The notes under the pieces were generated by a model, which saw nothing but the letters and a program-made list of their open reading frames with translations, did not search any database and was not told the origin of the DNA. From M3007 sp031373665 (GTDB lineage: Bacteria; Bacteroidota; Bacteroidia; Chitinophagales; Saprospiraceae), in the NCBI GenBank assembly GCA_031373665.1, contig JANMMZ010000038.1:9367-73366 (forward strand): a stretch of 64,000 bases of DNA, given 5' to 3'. Shown piece after piece: positions 24,712 to 33,502 of the stretch. How positions within the stretch are numbered: the first letter of the stretch is position 1; the number at the start of each line of letters is the position of its first letter. The translations under genes and the position numbers were made by a program.

Positions 24712-25536
24712 ATGCAGATTCAACAGGCTCCTTTCATTGATATAGAAAAAGTTATTCGTGAAAAAAATCCTTCGGCAGCAAAAATAATTCCGGGGTTTGT
24801 ACTAAATTACTTAAAAAAGGTACTTCACGAGTCCGACATCAATGATTTCATTGCCACCAATGGACACCTCCGCAATCATGAGTTTGTTGATGCTTGCATG
24901 GTTGAATTGGGGGTAAAGGTACAGGCTAAGGGCTTGGAAAACATACCCCTGTCGGGTGGCTGCATCATCGCGGCCAATCATCCCTTGGGTGGTGCCGATG
25001 GACTGACACTGATGAAGGCCGTTGGAGAACGCCGAAAAGATATTCGCTTCTTTGTGAACGATATTCTGTTAAATTTGCAGAACTTTGGCGATCTTTTTGT
25101 CGGTGTAAATAAACATGGCAAAAATCCCAAAGAAAATCTACGGTTGATGGATGAGATTTTTGCTTCTGATGAGTGTGTGTTGTTTTTTCCAGCCGGACTG
25201 GTGTCGCGGCGACAACATGGTATCATACGCGATTTGGAATGGCAAAAAAGTTTTGTTGCAAAAGCCATTAAATACAATAAACCTATCATTCCGGCATTTA
25301 TAGACGGCCAAAACTCGTCATTTTTTTACAACTTAGCCAATTGGCGTAAGAAATTGGGGATCAAAGCGAACATCGAAATGCTTTATTTGGTAGAAGAAAT
25401 GTACGGACAACGGAACAAGACCGTTGATTTTGTGTTTGGTAATGCCATAGAACCGGACTTTTTTACCAAAGATAAAAGCCATAGCGAATGGGCGCAGCAT
25501 ATAAAAGAAACAGTGTATAAATTAGGTTCAGTATGA
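24712..25536 (+). CDS. glsA: GlsA-like O-acyltransferase (PlsC/hemolysin-type)
   Basis: A 274-residue acyltransferase with AANHPLGGADGLTLMKAVGE near residue 88 (acceptor His and Asp block of the family), FGDLFVGVNKHGKNPKENLR, LFFPAGLVSRRQHG and KPIIPAFIDG. This is the OlsA/GlsA-like branch fused in some Bacteroidota to an N-acyltransferase. In Bacteroides, GlsA O-acylates the N-acyl-3-hydroxy-fatty-acyl glycine made by GlsB, yielding glycine lipid. Here glsA overlaps the glsB-like gene by 4 bp (ATGA), which supports the assignment more than sequence alone. It acts at the inner face of the inner membrane. Confidence 0.8.
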   Translation: MQIQQAPFIDIEKVIREKNPSAAKIIPGFVLNYLKKVLHESDINDFIATNGHLRNHEFVDACMVELGVKVQAKGLENIPLSGGCIIAANHPLGGADGLTLMKAVGERRKDIRFFVNDILLNLQNFGDLFVGVNKHGKNPKENLRLMDEIFASDECVLFFPAGLVSRRQHGIIRDLEWQKSFVAKAIKYNKPIIPAFIDGQNSSFFYNLANWRKKLGIKANIEMLYLVEEMYGQRNKTVDFVFGNAIEPDFFTKDKSHSEWAQHIKETVYKLGSV

Positions 25537-26453
25537 AGCCAATCATAGCACCCGTGGATCGGGAAAAAATCAAGTCGGAACTGAGTCCCGAACGCTTTAT
25601 TCGGGAAACCAACTATGGCGGCAATTTGATTTACATTGTGAACCATCACAATGCGCCTAATGTCATGCTCGAAATTGGGCGTCTCCGCGAAATTAGTTTT
25701 CGCCTCGGCGGCGGCGGTACTGGGGAAGAGGTGGATATTGACGAAAATGATATTTGTGAAGAGCCGTATCAGCAATTGATTGTCTGGAACGAAACCGATC
25801 AAGAGATCATAGGCGGGTATCGCTATATATTGTGCAAAAATGCATTCTTGAGCGATGGTTCGCTCAACCTTTCTACGACTCATTTGTTTCATTTTAGTGA
25901 AAAATTCATCCATGAATACATTCACCAAACCATAGAGTTGGGTCGGTCGTGGGTGCAGCCTGATTACCAGCCCTCAGCCACCAACAGAAAAGGGCTTTTT
26001 TCTTTGGATAACCTTTGGGATGGATTAGGGGCTTTGATTGTGATGCACCCAGAAATTCAGTATTTTTTTGGCAAAGTAACCATGTATCCAACGTACAATG
26101 TAGAGGCTCGCGACTGGCTCATGGCATTTATGCAACATTATTTTCCCGATCCCGACCAGTTGGTTGTGCCTTTACATCCATTACAATACAAGTTTGATTT
26201 GGATGCGATCAAACAAAATTTTATAGGTTTGGGTTATAAAGAGGGTTATCGGGTACTGAATCAACACGTGCGCAGTCTGGGGGTAAATATACCACCACTC
26301 ATCAATTCGTACATGAACCTCAGCCCTACCATGCGCACCTTTGGCACTGCGGTCAATGATCTATTCGGCGATGTAGAAGAGACGGGTATTTTAGTGACGA
26401 TTACCGATATTTACGATTCAAAAAAAGACAGACATATAGCAGATGCCATTTAG
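25533..26453 (+). CDS. glsB: GlsB-like N-acyltransferase (OlsB family)
   Basis: A 306-residue GNAT-fold protein of the OlsB/GlsB type. Seen blocks: LEIGRLREISFRLGGGGTGE (residues 46-65), DQEIIGGYRYILCKNAF, HFSEKFIHEYIHQTIELGRS and KGLFSLDNLWDGLGALIVMH. OlsB family members transfer a 3-hydroxyacyl group from ACP to the amino group of ornithine. The Bacteroidota GlsB uses glycine and starts glycine-lipid synthesis. It is translationally coupled to glsA and is followed after 24 bp by an ABC exporter gene. The glycine preference is inferred from phylum and gene pairing; ornithine or a glycyl-serine product (flavolipin) is possible. Confidence 0.8.
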   Translation: MKPIIAPVDREKIKSELSPERFIRETNYGGNLIYIVNHHNAPNVMLEIGRLREISFRLGGGGTGEEVDIDENDICEEPYQQLIVWNETDQEIIGGYRYILCKNAFLSDGSLNLSTTHLFHFSEKFIHEYIHQTIELGRSWVQPDYQPSATNRKGLFSLDNLWDGLGALIVMHPEIQYFFGKVTMYPTYNVEARDWLMAFMQHYFPDPDQLVVPLHPLQYKFDLDAIKQNFIGLGYKEGYRVLNQHVRSLGVNIPPLINSYMNLSPTMRTFGTAVNDLFGDVEETGILVTITDIYDSKKDRHIADAI

Positions 26454-26477
26454 GCTTTGCTAAACCCAAGCATACAA

Positions 26478-28277
26478 ATGAAGGAATTATCCTATCTAAA
26501 AAAATACCTTTTAAAATATTGGCTCCGCTTTTTACTGGGCGTAGTCTTTGTATTGCTCACCAATGTATTCAGGGTATGGCAACCCATCGTGATACAGCAG
26601 GCCATAGATACCGTGGTGTCGGCTGGCCAAAAATTTCACGGCGAAGGCAATGTACAGTCCAATCAGGCCGCCTTTGATGCCATCAATACTGAAGTGGCTT
26701 GGCACGGTGTCAAAGTCATTGGCTTGGCTTTGCTTATGGGTTTGTTCATGTTTTTTATGCGCCAAACCATCATTGTGATGAGCCGTTTGATCGAGTATGA
26801 TATGCGCAAAGAACTTTTTGCACACTACGAAAAATTGGATTTAGCATTTTACAAACGCAATGCCACTGGCGACCTAATGTCGCGCATTTCAGAAGATGTT
26901 TCAAAAGTGCGGATGTTTTTGGGGCCTACTATTTTGTACGGACTCGACTTGGTTTTTTTGTTCACACTGGCTATTTCATCCATGTTGCAAGTCAATAAAA
27001 CCCTCACCTTTTGGGCTTTATTGCCACTCCCTTTTTTGAGTATTTCTATTTATTGGGTCAGTAGCCTTATCAATAAACGCAGCGAAAAAATACAAGCACA
27101 ATTGGCTACCCTTACTAGTACTACCCAAGAAGTATATAGCGGTATCAGGGTGGTGAAGAGTTATGTACAAGAAAAAGCGATGGGGCGTTGGTTTTCAGAT
27201 CAAAGCGAGGATTATCGCCAAAAGTCCTTACAACTGGTTCGGATTGATGCTTTTTGGTTTCCACTCATGACCCTTATGATTGGTGCGAGCACTATATTGA
27301 CGGTCTATGTGGGTGGCCTCGAAGTAGTGGCCGGTCGGTTAAGCCACGGTCAGATAGCCCAGTTTGTGATCTATGTAAGTATGCTGACTTGGCCTGTTAC
27401 GGCCATTGGCTGGATCACTTCATTGACCCAGCAGGCTTCGGCTTCGCAGAAACGGATCAACGAATTTTTAAATACCAAGCCAACTATTGTGGATCCCGCC
27501 AATGGCAAACAAACCGACGCGGTGAATACGGCACTATCAGGTCATATTGTGTTTGAAAATGTGTCATTTACCTATCCAGATACGGGTATTAAAGTATTGG
27601 ATAAGGTATCTTTTGAAGTAAAACCGGGCCAAAAAATGGCGATTATAGGCCGGACTGGCAGTGGAAAAACTACCATTGCCGATCTGTTGCTCCGCATGTA
27701 CGATGTGGATGGAGGGCGTATATTGATAGATGGAAAAGACATCAAGCAACACGATCTTGCTCATTTGCGTCAGCATATTGGTTATGTTCCACAAGATGTA
27801 TTTTTGTTTTCTGATACCGTACTCGGCAATATTTCCTTTGGAAAAGAAGGCGTAACCCGCGAAAATGCCGCTTTCTATGCAGAAAGCGCAGCCATTCATG
27901 AAGAAATACTTGGATTGCCCAAGGGGTATGATACGATGGTCGGTGAACGCGGGGTTACGCTGTCAGGCGGACAAAAACAACGAATCAGTATCGCTAGGGC
28001 CTTTGCCAAACAACCGGATATTGTGCTATTGGATGATTGCTTATCGGCCGTGGATACCAACACGGAAAGCCGTATATTGGGCTACCTGAGCAATGCCTTA
28101 TCTGATAAGACCTCCATTATCATCACGCATCGTATATATGGTATGCTTGAGTTTGACCACATCATTGTACTCGACGATATGCATATTTCGGAATCTGGCA
28201 CCCATGCCGAACTCTTGGCCAATGGCGGTTATTATGCCGATTTGTTTGAGCGACAGTTAGAAGGGCAAGTAGATTGA
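26478..28277 (+). CDS. MsbA-like ABC exporter (fused permease-ATPase)
   Basis: 599 residues from the ATG at 26478; the alternative start at 26457 is TTG. About six membrane helices occupy residues 1-310. The half-transporter ATPase has Walker A GRTGSGKTTIADLLL near residue 390, signature VTLSGGQKQRISIARAFAKQ near 495 and Walker B IVLLDDCLSAVD. Relatives flip lipids or export peptides and drugs. Its place as third gene of the glsA-glsB operon suggests it could translocate the glycine lipid (or its precursor) across the inner membrane. This is inference from context only; LPS core-lipid A flipping is the main alternative. Confidence 0.9.
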   Translation: MKELSYLKKYLLKYWLRFLLGVVFVLLTNVFRVWQPIVIQQAIDTVVSAGQKFHGEGNVQSNQAAFDAINTEVAWHGVKVIGLALLMGLFMFFMRQTIIVMSRLIEYDMRKELFAHYEKLDLAFYKRNATGDLMSRISEDVSKVRMFLGPTILYGLDLVFLFTLAISSMLQVNKTLTFWALLPLPFLSISIYWVSSLINKRSEKIQAQLATLTSTTQEVYSGIRVVKSYVQEKAMGRWFSDQSEDYRQKSLQLVRIDAFWFPLMTLMIGASTILTVYVGGLEVVAGRLSHGQIAQFVIYVSMLTWPVTAIGWITSLTQQASASQKRINEFLNTKPTIVDPANGKQTDAVNTALSGHIVFENVSFTYPDTGIKVLDKVSFEVKPGQKMAIIGRTGSGKTTIADLLLRMYDVDGGRILIDGKDIKQHDLAHLRQHIGYVPQDVFLFSDTVLGNISFGKEGVTRENAAFYAESAAIHEEILGLPKGYDTMVGERGVTLSGGQKQRISIARAFAKQPDIVLLDDCLSAVDTNTESRILGYLSNALSDKTSIIITHRIYGMLEFDHIIVLDDMHISESGTHAELLANGGYYADLFERQLEGQVD

Positions 28278-28339
28278 GGTTCAATGCTATCATCATTTTG
28301 TATGCTGCGCGGATTTCGGACGTGTATCATACTCTTTTA

Positions 28340-29692
28340 CTAAATTGAATAGCCAAATATGACAAACCCTGCCGCTGCCAGTATCAGTGCCATGATGTTG
28401 TACGGTAGTGCCGAAAACGAGACATCCATATTATTGCATTCCGTGCTCGTGGCGGTAAGCACGGTCACATCTGAATAGAAACTTGCTTGCGATCCAAATG
28501 CACCAGAAGAAATAACTGCCGCCAGCGATAGCCAAACATTGGCTCCCATGGCTTGTGCCAACGGCACTACAATAGGAATAGCCACTGCATAAAGCCCCCA
28601 CGACGAAGCGGTGGTGTAAGAAATAAACGCTAGAGACAGGAAAATCAATGCGGGCAGCAATCCTTTGGATAAGACAGGCTTTACACTTTCTATCACGTAA
28701 GGTGTCAGCCCCATCTCATCGCCTACTCGTTTCAAAATATACGACATGGTAAGGATGGCCAAGGCAAATACCATGCTTTTGAATCCTTCAAAAATACCAT
28801 CACTGACCTCCGAAAAACGCATCACGCCACTCAACCAATAGTAAAAAAAGGTGAACGCGACTCCGACCAAAACACCTTGGAGGGCATCTTTGTTGAGGTA
28901 TAAAGTAGCCCCTATCAGTACCAATAAAGGCAAAAAGAAAAAGGCTGGTTTGGCCTTTGACAAATCTTTAGGCACTTCTGATGGGGTTGCTTGAGCCGTG
29001 GTGGTGATATGACCAGCCAAGGCTCGCTCTTCCGCTATTTTGAGCCGCCCAAAGAGGGGCATTTTGCCCCAAGCGACCAAAAAGGCAATCAGTACAACCG
29101 CCCAAGGGTAAAACATGTAGGGAATGGTGTTTACAAATCCGTAAAATCCACCACCTTTTTCTACCACATTGTTGTCTTCTAATAATTTCCCGACATAAAT
29201 AGACCAAGTACTCATAGGGATCAATACACAAATAGGGGCAGCCATAGCATTGACTAAATAGGCTAACATTTCGCGTGAAATGCGAAAGTGATCCGTTATT
29301 TTTCGCATGGTAACCCCTGTCGCCAAGGCACTCATGTAGTCATCAATAAAAATAAAAATACCGAGCAACCAAGTACTCACCAAGGCACTCCGCCGTGTAC
29401 GAACATACTTCAATACATAATTGCCAAAGGCAAATACACCGCCCGATTGTATGATTAAGTGGATCAGCGAACCATACAGGCCGCAAACTAGGATCACCCA
29501 AACCATGTCTTCATTTTCCAGGGTTTTGCGGAGGGCGTAAACAAAATTTCCGGGAAAGGCATCAGGCTTGATGATGACAAAACCCACTAAACATCCAATT
29601 AGGAGCGGCTCAAAGGCGCGTTTTAGAAATATAGCCAATACAATGACTACGATGGGTGGGATCAAGCAAAGGGCTCCAAAAGCAGAAAGCAT
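28340..29692 (-). CDS. NhaC-family Na+/H+ antiporter
   Basis: A 450-residue inner-membrane protein with about 11-12 hydrophobic segments. LLGIFIFIDDYMSALATGVTMRKITD, with paired Asp in a membrane-embedded region, and AYLVNAMAAPICVLIPMSTW are characteristic of NhaC-type antiporters. A second copy of the fold shows in ALIFLSLAFISYTTASSWGLYA. Na+/H+ exchange is the family function, but some members exchange organic acids. It follows the CBS-domain gene after 31 bp, so the two may be co-transcribed. It faces the ABC exporter gene convergently. Confidence 0.85.
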   Translation of the reverse strand: MLSAFGALCLIPPIVVIVLAIFLKRAFEPLLIGCLVGFVIIKPDAFPGNFVYALRKTLENEDMVWVILVCGLYGSLIHLIIQSGGVFAFGNYVLKYVRTRRSALVSTWLLGIFIFIDDYMSALATGVTMRKITDHFRISREMLAYLVNAMAAPICVLIPMSTWSIYVGKLLEDNNVVEKGGGFYGFVNTIPYMFYPWAVVLIAFLVAWGKMPLFGRLKIAEERALAGHITTTAQATPSEVPKDLSKAKPAFFFLPLLVLIGATLYLNKDALQGVLVGVAFTFFYYWLSGVMRFSEVSDGIFEGFKSMVFALAILTMSYILKRVGDEMGLTPYVIESVKPVLSKGLLPALIFLSLAFISYTTASSWGLYAVAIPIVVPLAQAMGANVWLSLAAVISSGAFGSQASFYSDVTVLTATSTECNNMDVSFSALPYNIMALILAAAGFVIFGYSI

Positions 29693-29723
29693 ACGATATA
29701 ATTTGAAAAACTGTTGTGGTAAT

Positions 29724-30716
29724 TTAGGAAGGCAACAAAACCCTTACCGTTTCGATTTTACGATCGCTGACCTGCTCCAGTACGAAGATTTTACCACCTA
29801 TTTCTATGTGAACCCCCGACTCTGGGATGTCTTGGGTAGTATTAACGATCATGCCTGAAAGGGTATTGAAATCGCCCGTTGGCAAGGCTAATTCAGGGTA
29901 TTTTTCATTGAGGTATTCTATATCGAGCCGACCGGATAGTAGGTACTCCGTAGGGCTGATTTTAGAGTCCGTAAATTCTGTCTCATCGTGTTCATCGTCA
30001 ATATTGCCAAAGAGTTGCTCCAAGGCATTTTCTAAGGTCACCAGCCCACTTAGGCCTCCATATTCGTCCACCACGCAAGCTATATTCGTGCGATTTTTAA
30101 TAAATTTGTGTAGTAAATCATTCACTTGAATGCTTTCTGGCACAAAAGTAATGGGCAGCACGATTTCTCGGATACTACTAGAAACAGTGAACATTTGCTG
30201 GACATGCACGTAACCTAATACCTTGTCTAATTCTCCATCAATGATGATGATTCGGGAAAGACTGCTTTTGATAAAAAGACTACGCAAATCGCTGACAGGC
30301 GCATCGGCATCTAAATAAACAATTTCTGGTCGCGGAGCCATGCATTCATAGGCCCGAACGGATTTGAGGTGCATGGCGTTTTCTAAAAGTTCCATCTCCA
30401 CCTCTTCTTCACCGGGGGTGCCGCTTACATTGTGCTGAACCAAATACTCTAAGAGCGCGGCATCGCCATCATCGTTTGTAAATTTGTAAATATTTCTAAA
30501 TATAAGGAAACGAAACGGGATAATGCACAAAAACAGGACAAAGGAAAGTAAGATCGGAGCGATCCACCCCGACCCCAAGGCGAAGTGCAACATAGGCAAA
30601 GCCCCCAAAGCCAATAAGGCAGTCAGGAAAACCAAGCAAAGGATGGCTGTGAAATGGTGGCTACCTATACGCCAAGTGGTAGGTTTGACCGATAATTGTT
30701 TCGATGAGTCGTCCAT
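29724..30716 (-). CDS. CorC/HlyC-type CBS-pair protein with shortened membrane domain
   Basis: 330 residues from the ATG at 30716. The C-terminal half has two CBS motifs (MAPRPEIVYLDADAPVSDLR; VNDLLHKFIKNRTNIACVVD) with DEYGGLSGLVTLENALEQLF, then a CorC/HlyC C-terminal domain (GDFNTLSGMIVNTTQDIPES). Normal members have an N-terminal DUF21/CNNM domain of three to four helices. Here only two hydrophobic stretches (ILCLVFLTALLALGALPML and APILLSFVLFLCIIPFRFL) precede the CBS pair. Family roles include Mg2+/Co2+ efflux and, as GldE, gliding. An in-frame extension upstream to 30989 runs through an inverted-repeat element and is not used. Confidence 0.82.
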   Translation of the reverse strand: MDDSSKQLSVKPTTWRIGSHHFTAILCLVFLTALLALGALPMLHFALGSGWIAPILLSFVLFLCIIPFRFLIFRNIYKFTNDDGDAALLEYLVQHNVSGTPGEEEVEMELLENAMHLKSVRAYECMAPRPEIVYLDADAPVSDLRSLFIKSSLSRIIIIDGELDKVLGYVHVQQMFTVSSSIREIVLPITFVPESIQVNDLLHKFIKNRTNIACVVDEYGGLSGLVTLENALEQLFGNIDDEHDETEFTDSKISPTEYLLSGRLDIEYLNEKYPELALPTGDFNTLSGMIVNTTQDIPESGVHIEIGGKIFVLEQVSDRKIETVRVLLPS

Positions 30717-30907
30717 TATTAAAGGCGAAAATACAAGTTTCTTACAAGTTTTTTTATTATTATACAATAAAGCGAATAAAAAGCCGTCTTTGGGCAGTAT
30801 AGGTATGTCATTATAATAACTAATTGGGTCATTGTTATGCATTCCTGATTTTTTTCTCTGATATTTGCGGGTTGTTTTTAAATCATCAAGTACTACAAGT
30901 AATATTA

Positions 30908-31063
30908 GGAACGGTGTCGGAATAATTTCCACCATTGATGCAAATCTTTTGAAGTCATATTTCCTGTTTTTTTCGTTAAATAGCCCCACTATTCGTCTTA
31001 AAAACAGTTATCTGCCTCCAAAATCTTTGGCTTGAATGAAGGAACTTATTTCGACACCGTTCC
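30908..31063. mobile_element. 156-bp element with 23-bp terminal inverted repeats (MITE or IS remnant)
   Basis: The ends, 30908-30930 and 31041-31063, are inverted copies with two mismatches. The outer 12 bases, GGAACGGTGTCG, are identical. Inside, the minus strand carries a coding-like tract (RIVGLFNEKNRKYDFKRF) just after a stop and running into the terminal repeat, which could be the tail of a transposase. No complete transposase and no clear target duplication are visible. It ends 17 bp before the adenylate cyclase start codon. Confidence 0.6.
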
Positions 31064-31080
31064 ATAGAGTCCGTTAAGGT

Positions 31081-32697
31081 ATGTTTTATAAGTATAATGT
31101 TTTAATCTTTGTTGTGTTGCTCATGTCCGCTTTGACTGCTCAATCTCAGTCGGTCAGCGAATTGGAGAACAGGTACAAAAACGCCAAAACCAAAAATGAT
31201 AAATTGAGCAATGCTTTTCAGTTGGCTGAGAAATTGCTTTCAGGAAGCCCTGCCAAATCAGCAGAGTACGCCGTTATTGCCAATAATCTGGCCACAGAGA
31301 TTGGCGATAAACGCAAAGAATCGGACGCTGCCATGATAAGCGCCGAGGCTACTTATCGTCTAAAAAACTATAAAGATGCCGCAGCACGGTTCACAAAATC
31401 TTGGAACACGGCTCGAAATTATGGGTTCAAAGAAACTGCATTGAATGCTTCTGACAAATTGCAAGACATTGCCATGAAGCAAAACGACTATAAAGAAGCC
31501 TTGAAATGGAGCCGCGAAACCATTAACTACCTCCGTGAAACGGGCGGTGGAGGCCGCAGTGGTGGCGATACACAACGTAGGATAGAAAATCAATTGGCGG
31601 CTGCGGAGGCAGATAACCGCGCTCTGCGCGAACAGTTGGCCAAGGCCACTGGTCAAACTCAAGTACTGGAAACCACTTACCAATCGCAACTGAAAGAGGC
31701 GACCGAAAAAACACAACAAGAGTTATTGGAAAAGCAGGCGGAACTCAATAAGGTTTCTTATGATAAAGTAAAATCGGATTCTATGGTCAGCAAGGCCAAC
31801 CGAATGGTGGCCAATTTCACTAAGGAACAATTGGTGGACTCTATTGTATTGGCTCAGCAAGAACGCGAATTGCAGATCAATAAACGTGAATTGGCGGAGG
31901 TGCAACTAAAGAAAGAGCAAAGCGATAATATTCGTAATTTATTGGGGCTAGTTGCTGCGTTTGTTTTTGTGCTGGCGGGTCTATTTTTCATGCGTTTTCG
32001 CGCGCAAAAGCGGACGGCCAGTGAACTGACCAGTAAAAATATCTTGATCGAGGCAGAACAAAAACGCAGTGATGATCTGCTGCTCAATATCTTGCCCCCA
32101 GCCATAGCCAAAGAGTTAAAAACCCGCAATAAGGTGGCAGCTCAAAAGTATGATCAAGCCACCGTTATGTTCATTGATTTCAAAGGTTTTACCAATGTTT
32201 CGGAGCAATTAAGTCCTGAAATGCTGGTAGAAGAACTGGATCTTTGCTTCTCTAATTTTGACCGGATCATTGGCCAATATCGGATTGAAAAAATAAAAAC
32301 CATTGGCGATGCTTACATGTGCGCTTCGGGTCTTTCGGATATGAATGCCAGCCCTGCCGACATCATTAAGGCGGCTTTGGAAATTCAAGATTTTCTACAA
32401 GCCCTCAAAGCGGAGCGGATGGGGCTTGGAATGCCTTTCTTTGAAGCAAGGGTAGGTGTACACTGTGGCCCTGTGGTAGCAGGGGTGGTGGGTGCTAAGA
32501 AATTTGCCTACGATATTTGGGGGGACACCGTGAATACTGCCGCCCGAATAGAAGAAGCCTGCGAACCTGGAAAGGTCAATGTGAGCGAAGTGGCATACTG
32601 GCTGGCCAAATACGATTTTGAATGGCTACACCGTGGTAAGATAGCAGCCAAAAACAAAGGGCAATTGGATATGTACTACGTGACTGCTATGAAATAA
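31081..32697 (+). CDS. Receptor-like class III adenylate/guanylate cyclase
   Basis: 538 residues: signal peptide (ALTAQSQ), TPR-like helical region in the periplasm (residues ~25-160), long coiled coil (~165-280), one membrane helix near 285-305 (LLGLVAAFVFVLAGLFFMRF), short linker, and a catalytic domain from about 355. Metal-binding VMFIDFKGFTNVSEQLS, the Lys of IEKIKTIGDAYMCASG and WGDTVNTAARIEEAC with the transition-state Asn/Arg are present, so it should be active. TIGDAYM with Lys and Asp/Thr in the WGDT segment favours ATP as substrate. Bacteroidota often carry such TPR-coupled cyclases; the ligand is unknown. The methyltransferase gene follows after 1 bp. Confidence 0.92.
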   Translation: MFYKYNVLIFVVLLMSALTAQSQSVSELENRYKNAKTKNDKLSNAFQLAEKLLSGSPAKSAEYAVIANNLATEIGDKRKESDAAMISAEATYRLKNYKDAAARFTKSWNTARNYGFKETALNASDKLQDIAMKQNDYKEALKWSRETINYLRETGGGGRSGGDTQRRIENQLAAAEADNRALREQLAKATGQTQVLETTYQSQLKEATEKTQQELLEKQAELNKVSYDKVKSDSMVSKANRMVANFTKEQLVDSIVLAQQERELQINKRELAEVQLKKEQSDNIRNLLGLVAAFVFVLAGLFFMRFRAQKRTASELTSKNILIEAEQKRSDDLLLNILPPAIAKELKTRNKVAAQKYDQATVMFIDFKGFTNVSEQLSPEMLVEELDLCFSNFDRIIGQYRIEKIKTIGDAYMCASGLSDMNASPADIIKAALEIQDFLQALKAERMGLGMPFFEARVGVHCGPVVAGVVGAKKFAYDIWGDTVNTAARIEEACEPGKVNVSEVAYWLAKYDFEWLHRGKIAAKNKGQLDMYYVTAMK

Positions 32698-32698
32698 G

Positions 32699-33502
32699 AT
32701 GGTCAGAGCCTTATACAGACGGCTATGGCTGCCCATCTATAGACGCTATGCCCTCCAAAAAATGCAGGAAACCGATCGGTTTACCTTAGCGGGGATCACG
32801 GTCACGATACCTGCTGGTGTATTTCATCCCGGCTTATTTTTCAGTACGCCTATTTTTATTGAATTTTTAAAACGCCACGAATTCCAAGGCCAAAAAACGG
32901 TAGATATTGGCTGTGGAAGTGGCTTATTGGCACTGTATGCTGCCCGTAGAGGTGCAACAGTCATAGCCTTGGATATTAACCCTTTGAGTGTGGCTGCTAC
33001 TCGGCAAAATGCCGATGCCAATCAACTGACGCTAAGCGTCTTGGAGAGCGATCTTTTTGCACAAGTGCCCTCCGATACTATCTTCGATATAGTGCTCATC
33101 AACCCGCCATACTATCCCAAACAGCCGACCGATATGGCGGCTCATGCCTTCTTTGCTGGACCACAATTGGAATACTTTCAGGCGTTGTTTTTTCAACTAC
33201 CCGAACACATCCATTCAACCACTAAAACGTGGATGATCCTTTCAGAAGATTGTGACATCAAACAAATCAAGGCTATAGCCCACGAGCATCATTTTCAGAT
33301 CCTTTCGGTGTTTGAAAGATGGCACTGGGGCGAACGATTGTTTGTTGGCGAAGTCTTGTGGAACGCGGATGAAACGGATCTACGAAACGCGGATAAAACG
33401 AATTTCTATAGCACTCATCACGACGAGAAAAAAATCCGTCACAGCCGCGTTTGCTCGCATCCGTTTCATCCGCGTTCCCATTTTCAATATCCCCTATTTT
33501 GA
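32699..33502 (+). CDS. PrmC/HemK-like SAM-dependent methyltransferase
   Basis: 267 residues as read. The Rossmann domain has VDIGCGSGLLALYAARRGAT (SAM-binding), ALDINPLSVAATRQNAD and the catalytic IVLINPPYYPKQ (NPPY). NPPY enzymes methylate amino groups of Gln, Asn or nucleobases; the substrate here is unknown. From about residue 221, after LFVGEVLWN, the frame enters a 119-bp inverted-repeat element (33360-33478), so the last ~47 residues are repeat-encoded and the original C-terminus has probably been replaced or extended. The gene runs 19 bp past the stop of the convergent susD. It is probably co-transcribed with the cyclase. Confidence 0.83.
   Translation: MVRALYRRLWLPIYRRYALQKMQETDRFTLAGITVTIPAGVFHPGLFFSTPIFIEFLKRHEFQGQKTVDIGCGSGLLALYAARRGATVIALDINPLSVAATRQNADANQLTLSVLESDLFAQVPSDTIFDIVLINPPYYPKQPTDMAAHAFFAGPQLEYFQALFFQLPEHIHSTTKTWMILSEDCDIKQIKAIAHEHHFQILSVFERWHWGERLFVGEVLWNADETDLRNADKTNFYSTHHDEKKIRHSRVCSHPFHPRSHFQYPLF
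33360..33478. repeat. Inverted-repeat element at the end of the methyltransferase gene
   Basis: Perfect 20-bp arms at 33360-33379 (GGAACGCGGATGAAACGGAT) and 33459-33478 are inverted copies 79 bp apart. The left side also contains a second related unit, AACGCGGATAAAACGAA. Short CGCGGAT-type repeats of this style recur in environmental Bacteroidota genomes, as I recall. Whether it is dispersed in this genome cannot be seen here. Confidence 0.75.

Noticed and set aside
30717..30989. In-frame N-terminal extension of the CBS-domain protein
   Set aside because: It runs through the inverted-repeat element, begins with GTG, and the ATG at 30716 starts a normal protein.
33360..33478. CRISPR-like repeat pair
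   Set aside because: Arms are inverted, not direct, and there is no series of spacers. No CRISPR array was seen elsewhere.
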